This document shows positions 28,176-36,124 of a stretch of DNA of 64,000 nucleotides, piece after piece. The DNA is from Roseivivax sediminis (lineage in GTDB: Bacteria; Pseudomonadota; Alphaproteobacteria; Rhodobacterales; Rhodobacteraceae): NCBI RefSeq assembly GCF_900112685.1, contig NZ_FOMS01000002.1:248001-312000 (forward strand), in the 5' to 3' direction. Made by a program: the position numbers and the translations under genes. The notes under the pieces were generated by a model that was given only the letters and a program-made list of their open reading frames with translations, was not told where the DNA came from and made no database searches. Position 1 is the first letter of the stretch, and the number at the start of each line of letters is the position of its first letter.

Positions 28176-29879
28176 GTGCCTTCGGCGCGATTGCCCCTCT
28201 GGCTGCGCCTGCTGCCCGCGCTGACGCTGCTGGCCATGCTGGGGCCGGTGGCGGCGGGGCTGGCCGGCACACTCTTGCCGGCGCTCGGGGTCTACCCGGC
28301 GGCGGGGCGGACAGGCGGCTCGGTCCAGCCCTTGCGGGCTCTCCTCGACTGGCCGGGCCTCGCGGCGGCGGTGCGCCTATCGGTGACGACGGGGCTTGTG
28401 TCCACCATGGCGGCGCTGGGGATCGTGACGCTGTTCCTGGCCGGCTGGTCGGGCACCCGCGCCTTCCGCGTGCTGGAGCTCCTCTTGTCGCCGCTGCTGT
28501 CGGTGCCCCACGCGGCGACGGCCTTCGGCCTCGCCTTCCTGATCGCGCCATCGGGCTGGATCGTGCGGCTTTTGTCGCCCTGGGCGACGGGGTGGGAACG
28601 CCCGCCGGACGTGATCGTCACGCAGGACCCCTGGGGCCTGTCGATGGCCGCGGGCCTCACGGTGAAGGAGATGCCGTTCCTTCTGCTCATGGCGCTGGCG
28701 GCGCTGGGGCAGAGCGACTGGCGGCGGCGGATGCGCGTGGCGACCGCGCTGGGCTACGGGCGAGTCGCCGGCTGGCTCAAGGCGGTGTTCCCGGCGGTCT
28801 ACGCGCAGATCCGGCTGCCGGTCTACGTGGTGCTGGCCTATTCGATGTCTGTGGTCGACGTCGCGCTGATCCTCGGGCCGTCGACGCCGCCGACCCTGTC
28901 GGTGCAGATCGTGCGCTGGATGGGCGATCCCGACCTTGCCATGCGCCTGACCGCGGCGGCGGCGGCGATGCTGCAGCTTGCCCTCGTCGCGGGGGCGCTG
29001 GCGCTCTGGCGGCTGGGCGAGGTGGCGGTGGCGCGGATCGGCCTGCGCTGGATCGCCCGCGGCGGGCGCGGGGCCGGGGCCGACCCGGTGCTGCGGCCAC
29101 TCGCCCTCGGCGCGGCGGGGCTGTCGGCGGCGAGCGTGCTCCTGGGGCTGTTCACGCTCGCGATCTGGAGCGTCGCGGGGTTCTGGGGCTTCCCCGATGC
29201 GCTGCCCGAGGGCCTCTCGGGCCGAAGCTGGATGCGTTTCGCGCGGGACGGCGGAGGCGCCATCGCGCAGACCGCGATCATCGCCGCCGTCGCGACAGGG
29301 GTTGCGCTGGCGCTGGTGATCGGCTGCCTCGAGGCGGAGCATCGCCGCCGCCGGCCGCTGTCGCAAAAGGGGCTGTGGCTGATCTACCTGCCGCTCCTGG
29401 TGCCGCAGACGGCGTTCCTGCCCGGGTTGCAGACGCTGCTTCTGACCGCCGGTCTGAGCAGCGGCATCGGACCGGTGATCCTCGCCCATATCGTCTTCGT
29501 GCTGCCTTACGTCTTCCTGTCGCTGGGCGATCCCTGGCGCGCATGGGAGCCGCGCTACGCCACCGTCGCTGCGGCGCTGGGAACGACGCCGACCGGCACG
29601 CTGTGGCGGGTGCGACTGCCGATGCTGCTGCGGCCGGTGCTGATCGCGGCGGCGGTGGGCGCGTCGGTCAGCGTCGGGCAGTATCTGCCGACACTGATCG
29701 TCGGCGGTGGCCGGGTGGAGACGCTGACGACCGAGGCGGTGGCGCTCGCCTCGGGCGGGGACCGGCGGGCCATCGGCACCTGGGGGCTGGCGCAGACCGC
29801 CGCGGTGATCCTGCCCTTCGCGCTGGCGCTGATCCTGCCGGCGCTGATCTTCCGCAACCGCAGGGGGCTGCATGGCTGA
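28176..29879 (+). CDS. ynjC: YnjC-type ABC transporter permease (fused double permease)
   Basis: A 567-residue inner-membrane protein made of two consecutive binding-protein-dependent permease modules of about six helices each, as in ThiP/FbpB-type transporters. Each half keeps an EAA-like loop: VATALGYGRVAGWLKAVFPA near residue 195 and VAAALGTTPTGTLWRVRLPM near 470. The start is GTG three bases after the ynjB stop. No better start is visible. The end overlaps ynjD by eight bases. The substrate is unknown. Confidence 0.88.
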   Translation: MPSARLPLWLRLLPALTLLAMLGPVAAGLAGTLLPALGVYPAAGRTGGSVQPLRALLDWPGLAAAVRLSVTTGLVSTMAALGIVTLFLAGWSGTRAFRVLELLLSPLLSVPHAATAFGLAFLIAPSGWIVRLLSPWATGWERPPDVIVTQDPWGLSMAAGLTVKEMPFLLLMALAALGQSDWRRRMRVATALGYGRVAGWLKAVFPAVYAQIRLPVYVVLAYSMSVVDVALILGPSTPPTLSVQIVRWMGDPDLAMRLTAAAAAMLQLALVAGALALWRLGEVAVARIGLRWIARGGRGAGADPVLRPLALGAAGLSAASVLLGLFTLAIWSVAGFWGFPDALPEGLSGRSWMRFARDGGGAIAQTAIIAAVATGVALALVIGCLEAEHRRRRPLSQKGLWLIYLPLLVPQTAFLPGLQTLLLTAGLSSGIGPVILAHIVFVLPYVFLSLGDPWRAWEPRYATVAAALGTTPTGTLWRVRLPMLLRPVLIAAAVGASVSVGQYLPTLIVGGGRVETLTTEAVALASGGDRRAIGTWGLAQTAAVILPFALALILPALIFRNRRGLHG

Positions 29880-30534
29880 GGGACTGAGGCTCGACGGGCT
29901 GTGCATCCTGCGTGGCGAGACCCCGCTGATCGAGGTCGACGCCACCGTGCCGCCGGGCGAGGTGCTGACGGTGATGGGGCCCTCCGGCGTCGGCAAGTCG
30001 ACGCTGCTGGCCTACCTCACCGGCACGCTGCCGAAGGGATTCGCCGGCATGGGGCGCGTGTTCCTCGGCGGGCAGGAGATCACCGATTTGCCGCCTCACG
30101 CGCGCCGCCTCGGCATCCTTTTCCAGGACGATCTGCTGTTTCCGCACCTGTCGGTGGGCGCCAACGCCGCCTTCGGCCTGGCCCCCGGCGGCCCGGCGGC
30201 GCGGCGGCGTAGGGCGGTGGCCGAGGCGCTGGCCGATGTCGGCCTCGGCGGCTTCGAGGATCGCGACCCGGCGACTCTCTCGGGCGGGCAGAAGGCGCGC
30301 GTCGCGCTGGTGCGGATGCTGCTGTCGGAGCCGCGCGCGCTCTTGCTGGACGAGGCGTTTTCGGGCCTCGACGCGACGCTTCGGGCGCAGACCCGGCGGC
30401 TCGTCTTCGACCGGGCGCGGGCGCGGGCATTGCCGGTGCTGATGGTCACTCACGATGCTGACGACGCCCGCGCCGCCGGCGGCGCGGTGCTGGAGATGCA
30501 GGCCTGGCGCCCCACGGACCGGCGCGCGCCGTAA
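29872..30534 (+). CDS. ynjD: YnjD-type ABC transporter ATPase
   Basis: A 220-residue ATP-binding subunit with Walker A GPSGVGKST (36-44), Q-loop FQDDLLF, signature LSGGQKARVALVR, Walker B ALLLDEAFSGLD and switch His in MVTHDADDA. All catalytic positions are intact. It completes the YnjBCD importer. Nothing downstream overlaps it; the next gene begins 119 bp later and looks unrelated. Confidence 0.92.
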   Translation: MAEGLRLDGLCILRGETPLIEVDATVPPGEVLTVMGPSGVGKSTLLAYLTGTLPKGFAGMGRVFLGGQEITDLPPHARRLGILFQDDLLFPHLSVGANAAFGLAPGGPAARRRRAVAEALADVGLGGFEDRDPATLSGGQKARVALVRMLLSEPRALLLDEAFSGLDATLRAQTRRLVFDRARARALPVLMVTHDADDARAAGGAVLEMQAWRPTDRRAP

Positions 30535-30653
30535 CGTCGTGCCGCGCATGTCTTTGACGGGCGAGAAAATGACGCTTTTGGCCGCGCGGGATGGCGCGCG
30601 CGACTTCATCAGGGGGGCTTGGGGATTATCCCGATTCGACCATAGGTGCCCTC

Positions 30654-31889
30654 ATGCTTCGCGATGCGGACGTTCTCTCCCTCCTTCTCCAGCGGCAGCC
30701 GGGGCATTCGCTCGCGCGGCCGTTCTACACCGATCCCGGCCTCTACGAGGTCGACCTCGCGCGCATCTGGTACCGCGACTGGCTGATGACGGCCGTGTCC
30801 GCCGAAATCCCCAAGACCGGCAACTACGTCACCCGCCAGATCGGCGCCTATTCGGTCATCGTCGTGCGCGGCGCCGACGGCATCGCGCGGGCGTTCCACA
30901 ATTCCTGCCGCCACCGCGGCAGCCGCATCTGCTCGGCCGCGAAGGGCTCGAACCCCAAGCTGGTCTGCCCCTACCACCAGTGGACCTACGAACTCGACGG
31001 CCGCCTCCTCTGGGCGCGCGACATGGGGGAGGATTTCGACGCCTCCAGGCACGGGCTGAAGCCGGTCGCCTGCGAGGAAGCCGCCGGCATGATCATGATC
31101 TGCCTTGCGGACAATCCGCCCGATATCGCGCCCTTCCGCGCGCAGGCCGAAGCCTATGCCGGCCCGCACGGCCTCAAGGACTGCAAGGTCGCCTATCAGT
31201 CCTCGATCGTGGAGCAGGGCAACTGGAAGCTGGTGATGGAGAACAACCGGGAGTGCTACCACTGCGCTGGCTCGCATCCCTCCCTCTGCCGCACCTTCCC
31301 CGAGGATCCCAAGGTCTTCGGCACCAACCCCAAGGAGCAGGCGCCGGTCCTGCGCGACCACATCGCCAAATGCGAAGCCGCCGGCCTGCCGTCGAAGTTC
31401 ATGATGGCGCCGGACGCGCAGTGGCGCTTCATCCGCATCCCGTTCCTCGGCAACGCCGCGTCCTACACGATGGACGGCAAGCCCGCGGTGTCCAGGCGAG
31501 TCGGCCGGGTGTCGATCGACGATGCGGGCAGCTGCCTGGCCTACCACTACCCGTCGTCGTGGAATCACTTCCTGTCCGATCAGGGGCTGGTCTTCCGAAT
31601 GACGCCGATCTCGCCGACGCAGACCGAGGTGTCGACCACCTGGCTCGTTCACAAGGACGCGGTCGAGGGCGTCGATTACGACCTCGAGCGGCTGACCGAG
31701 GTGTGGATCCACACCAACGACGAGGACCGCGCCATCGTGGAGGAGAACCAGCGCGGCGTGAACTCCCCGGCCTACGAACCCGGCCCCTATTCGCCCCAGC
31801 ACGAGGCCGGCGTGATCGCCTTCGTCGACTGGTACGCCAGGACCCTGCAGGAGCGGCTGACCGGCCGCGCCATGCTCGCGGCCGAATAG
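30654..31889 (+). CDS. gbcA: Rieske non-heme iron oxygenase alpha subunit, GbcA-like
   Basis: Likely N-demethylating monooxygenase of the glycine betaine/stachydrine type: it oxidises an N-methyl group with electrons from the partner reductase. The 411 residues show the Rieske ligands Cys85-x-His87 (NSCRHRGSRIC) and Cys105-x2-His108 (VCPYHQWTYELDG), and mononuclear iron ligands His203 and His208 in MENNRECYHCAGSHPSL. The bridging segment ENNRECYHC is typical of the GbcA group. No betaine or choline transport genes lie nearby, so carnitine- or stachydrine-type substrates remain possible. The start is the ATG at 30654 with a weak AGGTG; the 21 residues before it are not family-like. GbcB follows 150 bp later. 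Confidence 0.85.
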   Translation: MLRDADVLSLLLQRQPGHSLARPFYTDPGLYEVDLARIWYRDWLMTAVSAEIPKTGNYVTRQIGAYSVIVVRGADGIARAFHNSCRHRGSRICSAAKGSNPKLVCPYHQWTYELDGRLLWARDMGEDFDASRHGLKPVACEEAAGMIMICLADNPPDIAPFRAQAEAYAGPHGLKDCKVAYQSSIVEQGNWKLVMENNRECYHCAGSHPSLCRTFPEDPKVFGTNPKEQAPVLRDHIAKCEAAGLPSKFMMAPDAQWRFIRIPFLGNAASYTMDGKPAVSRRVGRVSIDDAGSCLAYHYPSSWNHFLSDQGLVFRMTPISPTQTEVSTTWLVHKDAVEGVDYDLERLTEVWIHTNDEDRAIVEENQRGVNSPAYEPGPYSPQHEAGVIAFVDWYARTLQERLTGRAMLAAE

Positions 31890-31922
31890 GCGCCGCCCTG
31901 CGCCGCGACGCGCCGGCCCCCG

Positions 31923-31972
31923 GCTTCTTTGGGCCGGAAATACTCCGGGGTCCGGGGCAGCGCCCCGGTCCC
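31923..31972. repeat. Repeated intergenic element with GC hairpin (copy 2)
   Basis: The same 28-base core as copy 1 at 2886 (GCTTCTTTGGGCC, then GG where copy 1 has TC, then AAATACTCCGGGG). A hairpin follows with arms GGGTCCGGGGC and GCCCCGGTCCC and one mismatch. It lies between gbcA and gbcB, which could reduce read-through from one to the other. Confidence 0.6.
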
Positions 31973-32039
31973 ATACTCACCACAGCGCCCGACGCAATCC
32001 GGGCAGAGCGCCCCACACACCACCGAGGAAAGACCCGAC

Positions 32040-33113
32040 ATGATCCCGATGCCGCGCGAGGACGCGCCCGTCTGGTCCGACAGCGAAGAGCTGGAATGCG
32101 TCGCCACGGTGCCCGAGGCGCCGAACGTGATGACCTTCGCCTTCCGCCCGCCGTCGGGCGCCCGCATCTGGTTCCGGGCGGGCCAGTTCATCACCCTCGA
32201 CCTGCCGGTGCCGGGCGGCAACGTGCAGCGGACCTACACGATCTCCTCCTCGCCCTCGACCTCGGCCTTCCTGACGGTGACGGTGAAGGCGCAGGAGGGC
32301 AGCATCGGCACGCGCTGGATGCTCGACAACCTGCGGCCGGGCGCGCGCATCCGCGCCTACGGGCCGGCGGGGCATTTCCACATGCCGCCGCAGCCGGACG
32401 GCAAGTACCTGTTCATCTCGGCCGGGTCGGGCGTGACGCCGATGATGTCGATGGCGGCGTTCCTGTGGGAACGCGGCGAGGACCCGGACATCGCCTTCGT
32501 CCACTGCGCGCACTCGCCCAACAACATCATCTTCCGGCAGAAGCTGGAATACATGGCCAGCCGGGTGTCGGGGCTGAAGCTGCATTTCGTCGTCGGGCGC
32601 GACGATCCCTACACCGTGTGGACCGGCTATCGCGGGCGGCTGACATCGCTGATGCTCGGCCTGATGGTGCAGGACTACCTCGACCGCGACGTCTATTGCT
32701 GCGGCCCCGAAGGCTTCATGGAAAACGTGCGCGAGATCCTCATCTCGCTCGGTTACGACATGGACAAGTACCACCAGGAAAGCTTTGCCGCTCCGGCCGA
32801 GAGCCGCGCGGAGCTGACGGAGTTCGACGACCTCGTCCTCGACGAGAGCGCGAAGGCTTCGGTCATCTTCGCCAAGTCCGGCGTCACTTCGGATTGTTTC
32901 GAGACCGACACCGTGCTCGGCGTCGCGCGGGCCTCGGGGCTGAACATCCCGTCGGGCTGCACATTCGGCCTGTGCGGCACCTGCAAGGTCAGGAAACGGT
33001 CGGGCGATGTGCACATGGTCCACAACGGCGGCATCAGCGACGAGGACATCGAGGCGGGCTACATCCTCGCCTGCTGCTCCAACCCGATCGGCACCGTGGA
33101 AGTGGAGATCTGA
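32040..33113 (+). CDS. gbcB: Ferredoxin reductase/2Fe-2S oxidoreductase, GbcB-like
   Basis: Electron-transfer partner of the Rieske oxygenase. The 357-residue protein has an FAD-binding barrel (RTYTISSSPSTS, near 62-73), an NAD(P) module (YLFISAGSGVTPMMSM near 122-137, CCGPEGFMENV near 220) and a C-terminal plant-type 2Fe-2S ferredoxin (CTFGLCGTCKV with the last Cys in ILACCSNP). Domain order FAD-NAD-ferredoxin matches GbcB and related class IA-like reductases. The ATG has GAGGAAAG upstream. A repeated hairpin element separates it from gbcA, so it may have some independent expression. It ends 16 bp from the convergent TetR gene. Confidence 0.88.
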   Translation: MIPMPREDAPVWSDSEELECVATVPEAPNVMTFAFRPPSGARIWFRAGQFITLDLPVPGGNVQRTYTISSSPSTSAFLTVTVKAQEGSIGTRWMLDNLRPGARIRAYGPAGHFHMPPQPDGKYLFISAGSGVTPMMSMAAFLWERGEDPDIAFVHCAHSPNNIIFRQKLEYMASRVSGLKLHFVVGRDDPYTVWTGYRGRLTSLMLGLMVQDYLDRDVYCCGPEGFMENVREILISLGYDMDKYHQESFAAPAESRAELTEFDDLVLDESAKASVIFAKSGVTSDCFETDTVLGVARASGLNIPSGCTFGLCGTCKVRKRSGDVHMVHNGGISDEDIEAGYILACCSNPIGTVEVEI

Positions 33114-33129
33114 GGCGCGGGCGGAGGCA

Positions 33130-33774
33130 TCAGGTTTCCGCGCCGACGCCCCGCAGAAACACCGACAGGCCCAGCTCGAACCGTGCGGAGACGGCCTCGA
33201 AGTCGAAGGGCCGTGCCGGATCTACCAACCGGTCGAGCGGCGAGGGCCGGACCATGTCCGTCAACAGCGCCGCGGCGGCCTCGGTGTCCGCGATGTCCGC
33301 CTCGCCGCGGGCGTTGGCGCGGTCGAGTTCGGTGCGGATCGCGGCGCGGACCGCCGGCAGTCCGTGCTGGAAGATCCGCGAGGCCATGTCGGGCCGTTCC
33401 GGTGCCTCGGCGATGATCGTGCGGATGATCGCGAAGGGCAGCGAAAGCGACCGCATCGCATCCGACGGCGCCAGCAACCGGCGCAGGCGCTGCGCCAAGG
33501 GCAATTCGATGTCCTGCGGAGTCAGCTTGCGGACGGCGCGGGCCATGTGCCGTTCGGTGTAGGCTTCCAGAAGTGCGGCGCGGTCGTCGAACACGGCGTA
33601 AAGTGTCCGTTTGGACATCCCCGCTTCCTGTGCCACGGCTGCCATGGTCACGCCGGCCATGCCGGCGCGGTCGAACACCGCCTGCAGCGCGTCGAGGATC
33701 AGATCGCGCCGCTCGTCCGCGTCGAGCGCCGGGGGGCGACCCCGGCGGGCGGGGCTGTCGGGGCATCCGGTCAT
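33130..33774 (-). CDS. TetR/AcrR family transcriptional regulator
   Basis: A 214-residue repressor-type protein. The N-terminal helix-turn-helix domain has the TetR pattern: DLILDALQAVFDRAGMAGVT, then MAAVAQEAGMSKRTLYAVFD. The C-terminal ligand domain is variable, with a conserved-style FAIIRTIIAEAPERPDMASR. It is divergent from the PhoD-like gene with a 183-bp shared region that includes a 6-6-6 inverted repeat near the phoD start, so control of itself and that gene is the simplest guess. It is convergent with gbcB and could also act there. Confidence 0.88.
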   Translation of the reverse strand: MTGCPDSPARRGRPPALDADERRDLILDALQAVFDRAGMAGVTMAAVAQEAGMSKRTLYAVFDDRAALLEAYTERHMARAVRKLTPQDIELPLAQRLRRLLAPSDAMRSLSLPFAIIRTIIAEAPERPDMASRIFQHGLPAVRAAIRTELDRANARGEADIADTEAAAALLTDMVRPSPLDRLVDPARPFDFEAVSARFELGLSVFLRGVGAET

Positions 33775-33914
33775 CGCGGGTCCTCGCGCAGGGCGGTGGC
33801 CCGATGCGGGCCGACATCGGGGATTGCCGCGTTTTCTATATCGCGCACCGCGTCGGCTCAAGGCCGAGCGGGATGGAGTTGCGGCGCGGGCAGAGTGCCC
33901 TAAGGTCTGGGCGC

Positions 33915-33932
33915 GGAGCCAAGTCCGGCTCC
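33915..33932. promoter_or_regulatory. Inverted repeat GGAGCC-N6-GGCTCC upstream of the PhoD-like gene
   Basis: A perfect 6-base inverted repeat ends 25 bases before the GTG start. It could be a TetR operator or a 5'-UTR hairpin near the ribosome site AGGGGG. This short repeat is weak evidence in GC-rich DNA. Confidence 0.3.
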
Positions 33933-33957
33933 ACGGTTTCGATAGGGGGTGCGCCCG

Positions 33958-35358
33958 GTGGCCTTCGGCCCAGTTCTGATCCTGCGCGCGGTGGAGCCGT
34001 CGCACATACGCCTCGCCGCGATGATCTGCCGCGACGATGCGGCCGAGCCCGCGCCGCTGCGCGCGGGGGGCGCCGACCATGCCCCCGTGCGGCTGGCCGA
34101 GATCGACGGGCGGTGCCTCTGGCGCTACGACTTCGAGCTGCCGCGCGGCGGTCGTCCGGATTACAGCCTCGACGGTCGGACCTACCGCGTGGCGACCGAT
34201 TACGACGATCTGCGCATCGGCTTCGTCTCCTGCAACGGTGAGGAGGATGGCGATCTCGACCGGGACGCGGAGGAACGCAACGTGATGTGGCGCCGCCTCG
34301 CGGATACGAACGAGACTGCGCCCTACCACCTGCTGCTGCATGGCGGCGATCAGGTCTATGCCGACGAAGTCACGAAGGGCCACAGGCTCAGCGAGGACTG
34401 GCCCGACGACGTGCCCCAGGCTGCCACGCCCGAGGCGCTCGCGGACCTCGAGGCGCATCTGCGCAGGCGCTTCCTCGACCGCTACGACGCGACCTATTCG
34501 GCGCCCGGCTTTGCCCGGATCGCCGCCGAGGTGCCGTCGCTGATGATGTGGGACGATCACGACATCTGCGACGGCTGGGGATCGCTCGGCGAGGTGGAGG
34601 GGACGGCCGTGGGCCAGACCCTGTTCGGCTGCGCGCGCGAGGCGTTCCTGCTCTACCAGCACGCGGCGACCGACGCGGACGTGTCCGAACTGTTCCTCGA
34701 TCCCGAGGGGCGGTCGCTGTCGTGGCGGCGCGATCTGCCGGGGGTGACCATCCTCGCGCCCGACTTGCGGTCCGAACGCACGCGCGAGCGCATTCTCGGT
34801 CCCGCCGGCTGGGCGGCGTTCACCGAGACTTGCGAGGACGTGGAGGCGCGCGTGGTGCTGGTGTCGAGCGTGCCGCTCCTCGGGCCACGGCTGTCGCTGA
34901 TCGAACGGGCGATGCGGCTCACCCGCCGGATGGAGAAGTACGAGGACGACCTGCGCGACCAGTGGCAGAGCTATGCGCACCGCAAGGAATGGGTGCGGAT
35001 GCTGCGACAAGTGCTGGCGCTGGAGGATCGCGGCCACCGCGTCGTCGCGATCTCGGGCGAGATCCACCTCGCGACACGGGCGGAACTGGCCGCCGACGCA
35101 ACGCCGGTGCACCAGCTCGTCGCCTCGGGCATCTCGCACCGGGCGCCGCCGAAGCTCTGGGCGCTGTTCCTGGGCACGCTGGCACGCCTCGGCGAAGCGC
35201 CGATCCAGAAGCACCCGATCCGCATCCGCCCTCTGCCCGGCCAGCGCCACAACTACACGGCGGAGCGCAACTACCTCACGCTCGCCCGCGAAGGCGGCGA
35301 ATGGCGCGCCTCCTGGGCGCTGGAGAAGAGCGGCGACACGCCTTGGCTTTCGGTCTGA
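33958..35358 (+). CDS. PhoD-like alkaline phosphatase D family metallophosphatase
   Basis: A 466-residue protein of the PhoD-like metallophosphatase superfamily. Metal-binding motifs are complete: HLLLHGGDQVYADEV, MMWDDHDICDGWGS and AISGEIHLATRAEL, with LVSSVPLLGP between. An N-terminal beta-rich domain (about 1-85) precedes the catalytic domain and there is no signal peptide, so unlike secreted PhoD it is probably cytosolic. Its substrate is unknown. I choose the GTG at 33958, eight bases after AGGGGG, over a GTG at 33949 that would touch the ribosome site. Its end overlaps the presumed start of the phosphopantetheinyl transferase. Confidence 0.85.
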   Translation: MAFGPVLILRAVEPSHIRLAAMICRDDAAEPAPLRAGGADHAPVRLAEIDGRCLWRYDFELPRGGRPDYSLDGRTYRVATDYDDLRIGFVSCNGEEDGDLDRDAEERNVMWRRLADTNETAPYHLLLHGGDQVYADEVTKGHRLSEDWPDDVPQAATPEALADLEAHLRRRFLDRYDATYSAPGFARIAAEVPSLMMWDDHDICDGWGSLGEVEGTAVGQTLFGCAREAFLLYQHAATDADVSELFLDPEGRSLSWRRDLPGVTILAPDLRSERTRERILGPAGWAAFTETCEDVEARVVLVSSVPLLGPRLSLIERAMRLTRRMEKYEDDLRDQWQSYAHRKEWVRMLRQVLALEDRGHRVVAISGEIHLATRAELAADATPVHQLVASGISHRAPPKLWALFLGTLARLGEAPIQKHPIRIRPLPGQRHNYTAERNYLTLAREGGEWRASWALEKSGDTPWLSV

Positions 35359-36056
35359 CGCCGCTTCGGCCGGGCGCGATCTTCGGCCCCGGCCACCCGT
35401 TCCTGACCGGCTTGCAAGCGTCCGAAGGCGAGCCATGCCGCGTGCTGGCGTCGGTCGATCCCGGGGCCTACGAGGTGGCCGCGTTCAGGGCCCTTGGCGT
35501 GACGTGCCCGGCGCGGCTGGACCGTGCCGTTGACGTGCGGCGGGCGGGATACCTCTCGGGGCGCATCGCGACGCGTGTGGCGCTCTGGCAGCTGGGGGTG
35601 CCGTGGACGGACCTTGCGGCGGACGACAATGGCGTGCCGCTCTGGCCCGAGGGCGTCGCCGGGTCGATCAGCCATACCGCCGGCGTGGCCTTCGCCGTCG
35701 TCTCGCGGGGCCATGCGCGGATCGGCGCCGATATCGAGGCGGTGCCGGACGGCGCGGCGCTGCAGGCGCTGCGGGACGTCGCGCTGTCGGAGGCAGAGCG
35801 GACGCGCCTGCCCGCACCCTGGCAGGCGACCTTGGGCTTCTCGGCCAAGGAAACGCTCTACAAGGCGCTGTTTCCGGAGCTACGGACGTTCTTCGGCTTC
35901 GACGCGGCCGAGGTGGTGGCCCTGTCGGACACCGCGCTCGATCTGCGACTATGCCACGATCTGAATGCCGACCACCGGGCGGGACGCCTCTATCGCCTGT
36001 GCTGGGACCAAGCGGAGGGGCGCGTCGCGACATGGCTGGCCGAGGGCGCGCGCTGA
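35343..36056 (+). CDS. 4'-phosphopantetheinyl transferase (EntD/Sfp type)
   Basis: Transfers phosphopantetheine from CoA to carrier proteins. The protein shows the three family motifs: GVAGSISHTAGVAFAVV (about 100-116), IGADIEAV with the Mg-binding Asp and Glu, and FSAKETLYKALFPEL with the WxxKEA-type Lys-Glu. The EntD-like N-terminus contains YLSGRIATRVAL. The start is uncertain: no ATG is suitably placed, and I use TTG at 35343, which overlaps the PhoD-like gene by 16 bases and gives 237 residues; a GTG near 35443 is an alternative but would remove N-terminal family sequence. No NRPS or PKS gene is in the window, so its carrier protein lies elsewhere. Confidence 0.85.
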   Translation: MAFGLTPLRPGAIFGPGHPFLTGLQASEGEPCRVLASVDPGAYEVAAFRALGVTCPARLDRAVDVRRAGYLSGRIATRVALWQLGVPWTDLAADDNGVPLWPEGVAGSISHTAGVAFAVVSRGHARIGADIEAVPDGAALQALRDVALSEAERTRLPAPWQATLGFSAKETLYKALFPELRTFFGFDAAEVVALSDTALDLRLCHDLNADHRAGRLYRLCWDQAEGRVATWLAEGAR

Positions 36057-36124
36057 GGGCGGTTGCCCGCGCGCGGCCCGCCCGGCAGAGTTGTGCCGAG
36101 GCAGAACAGGCAATGGAGGACATC

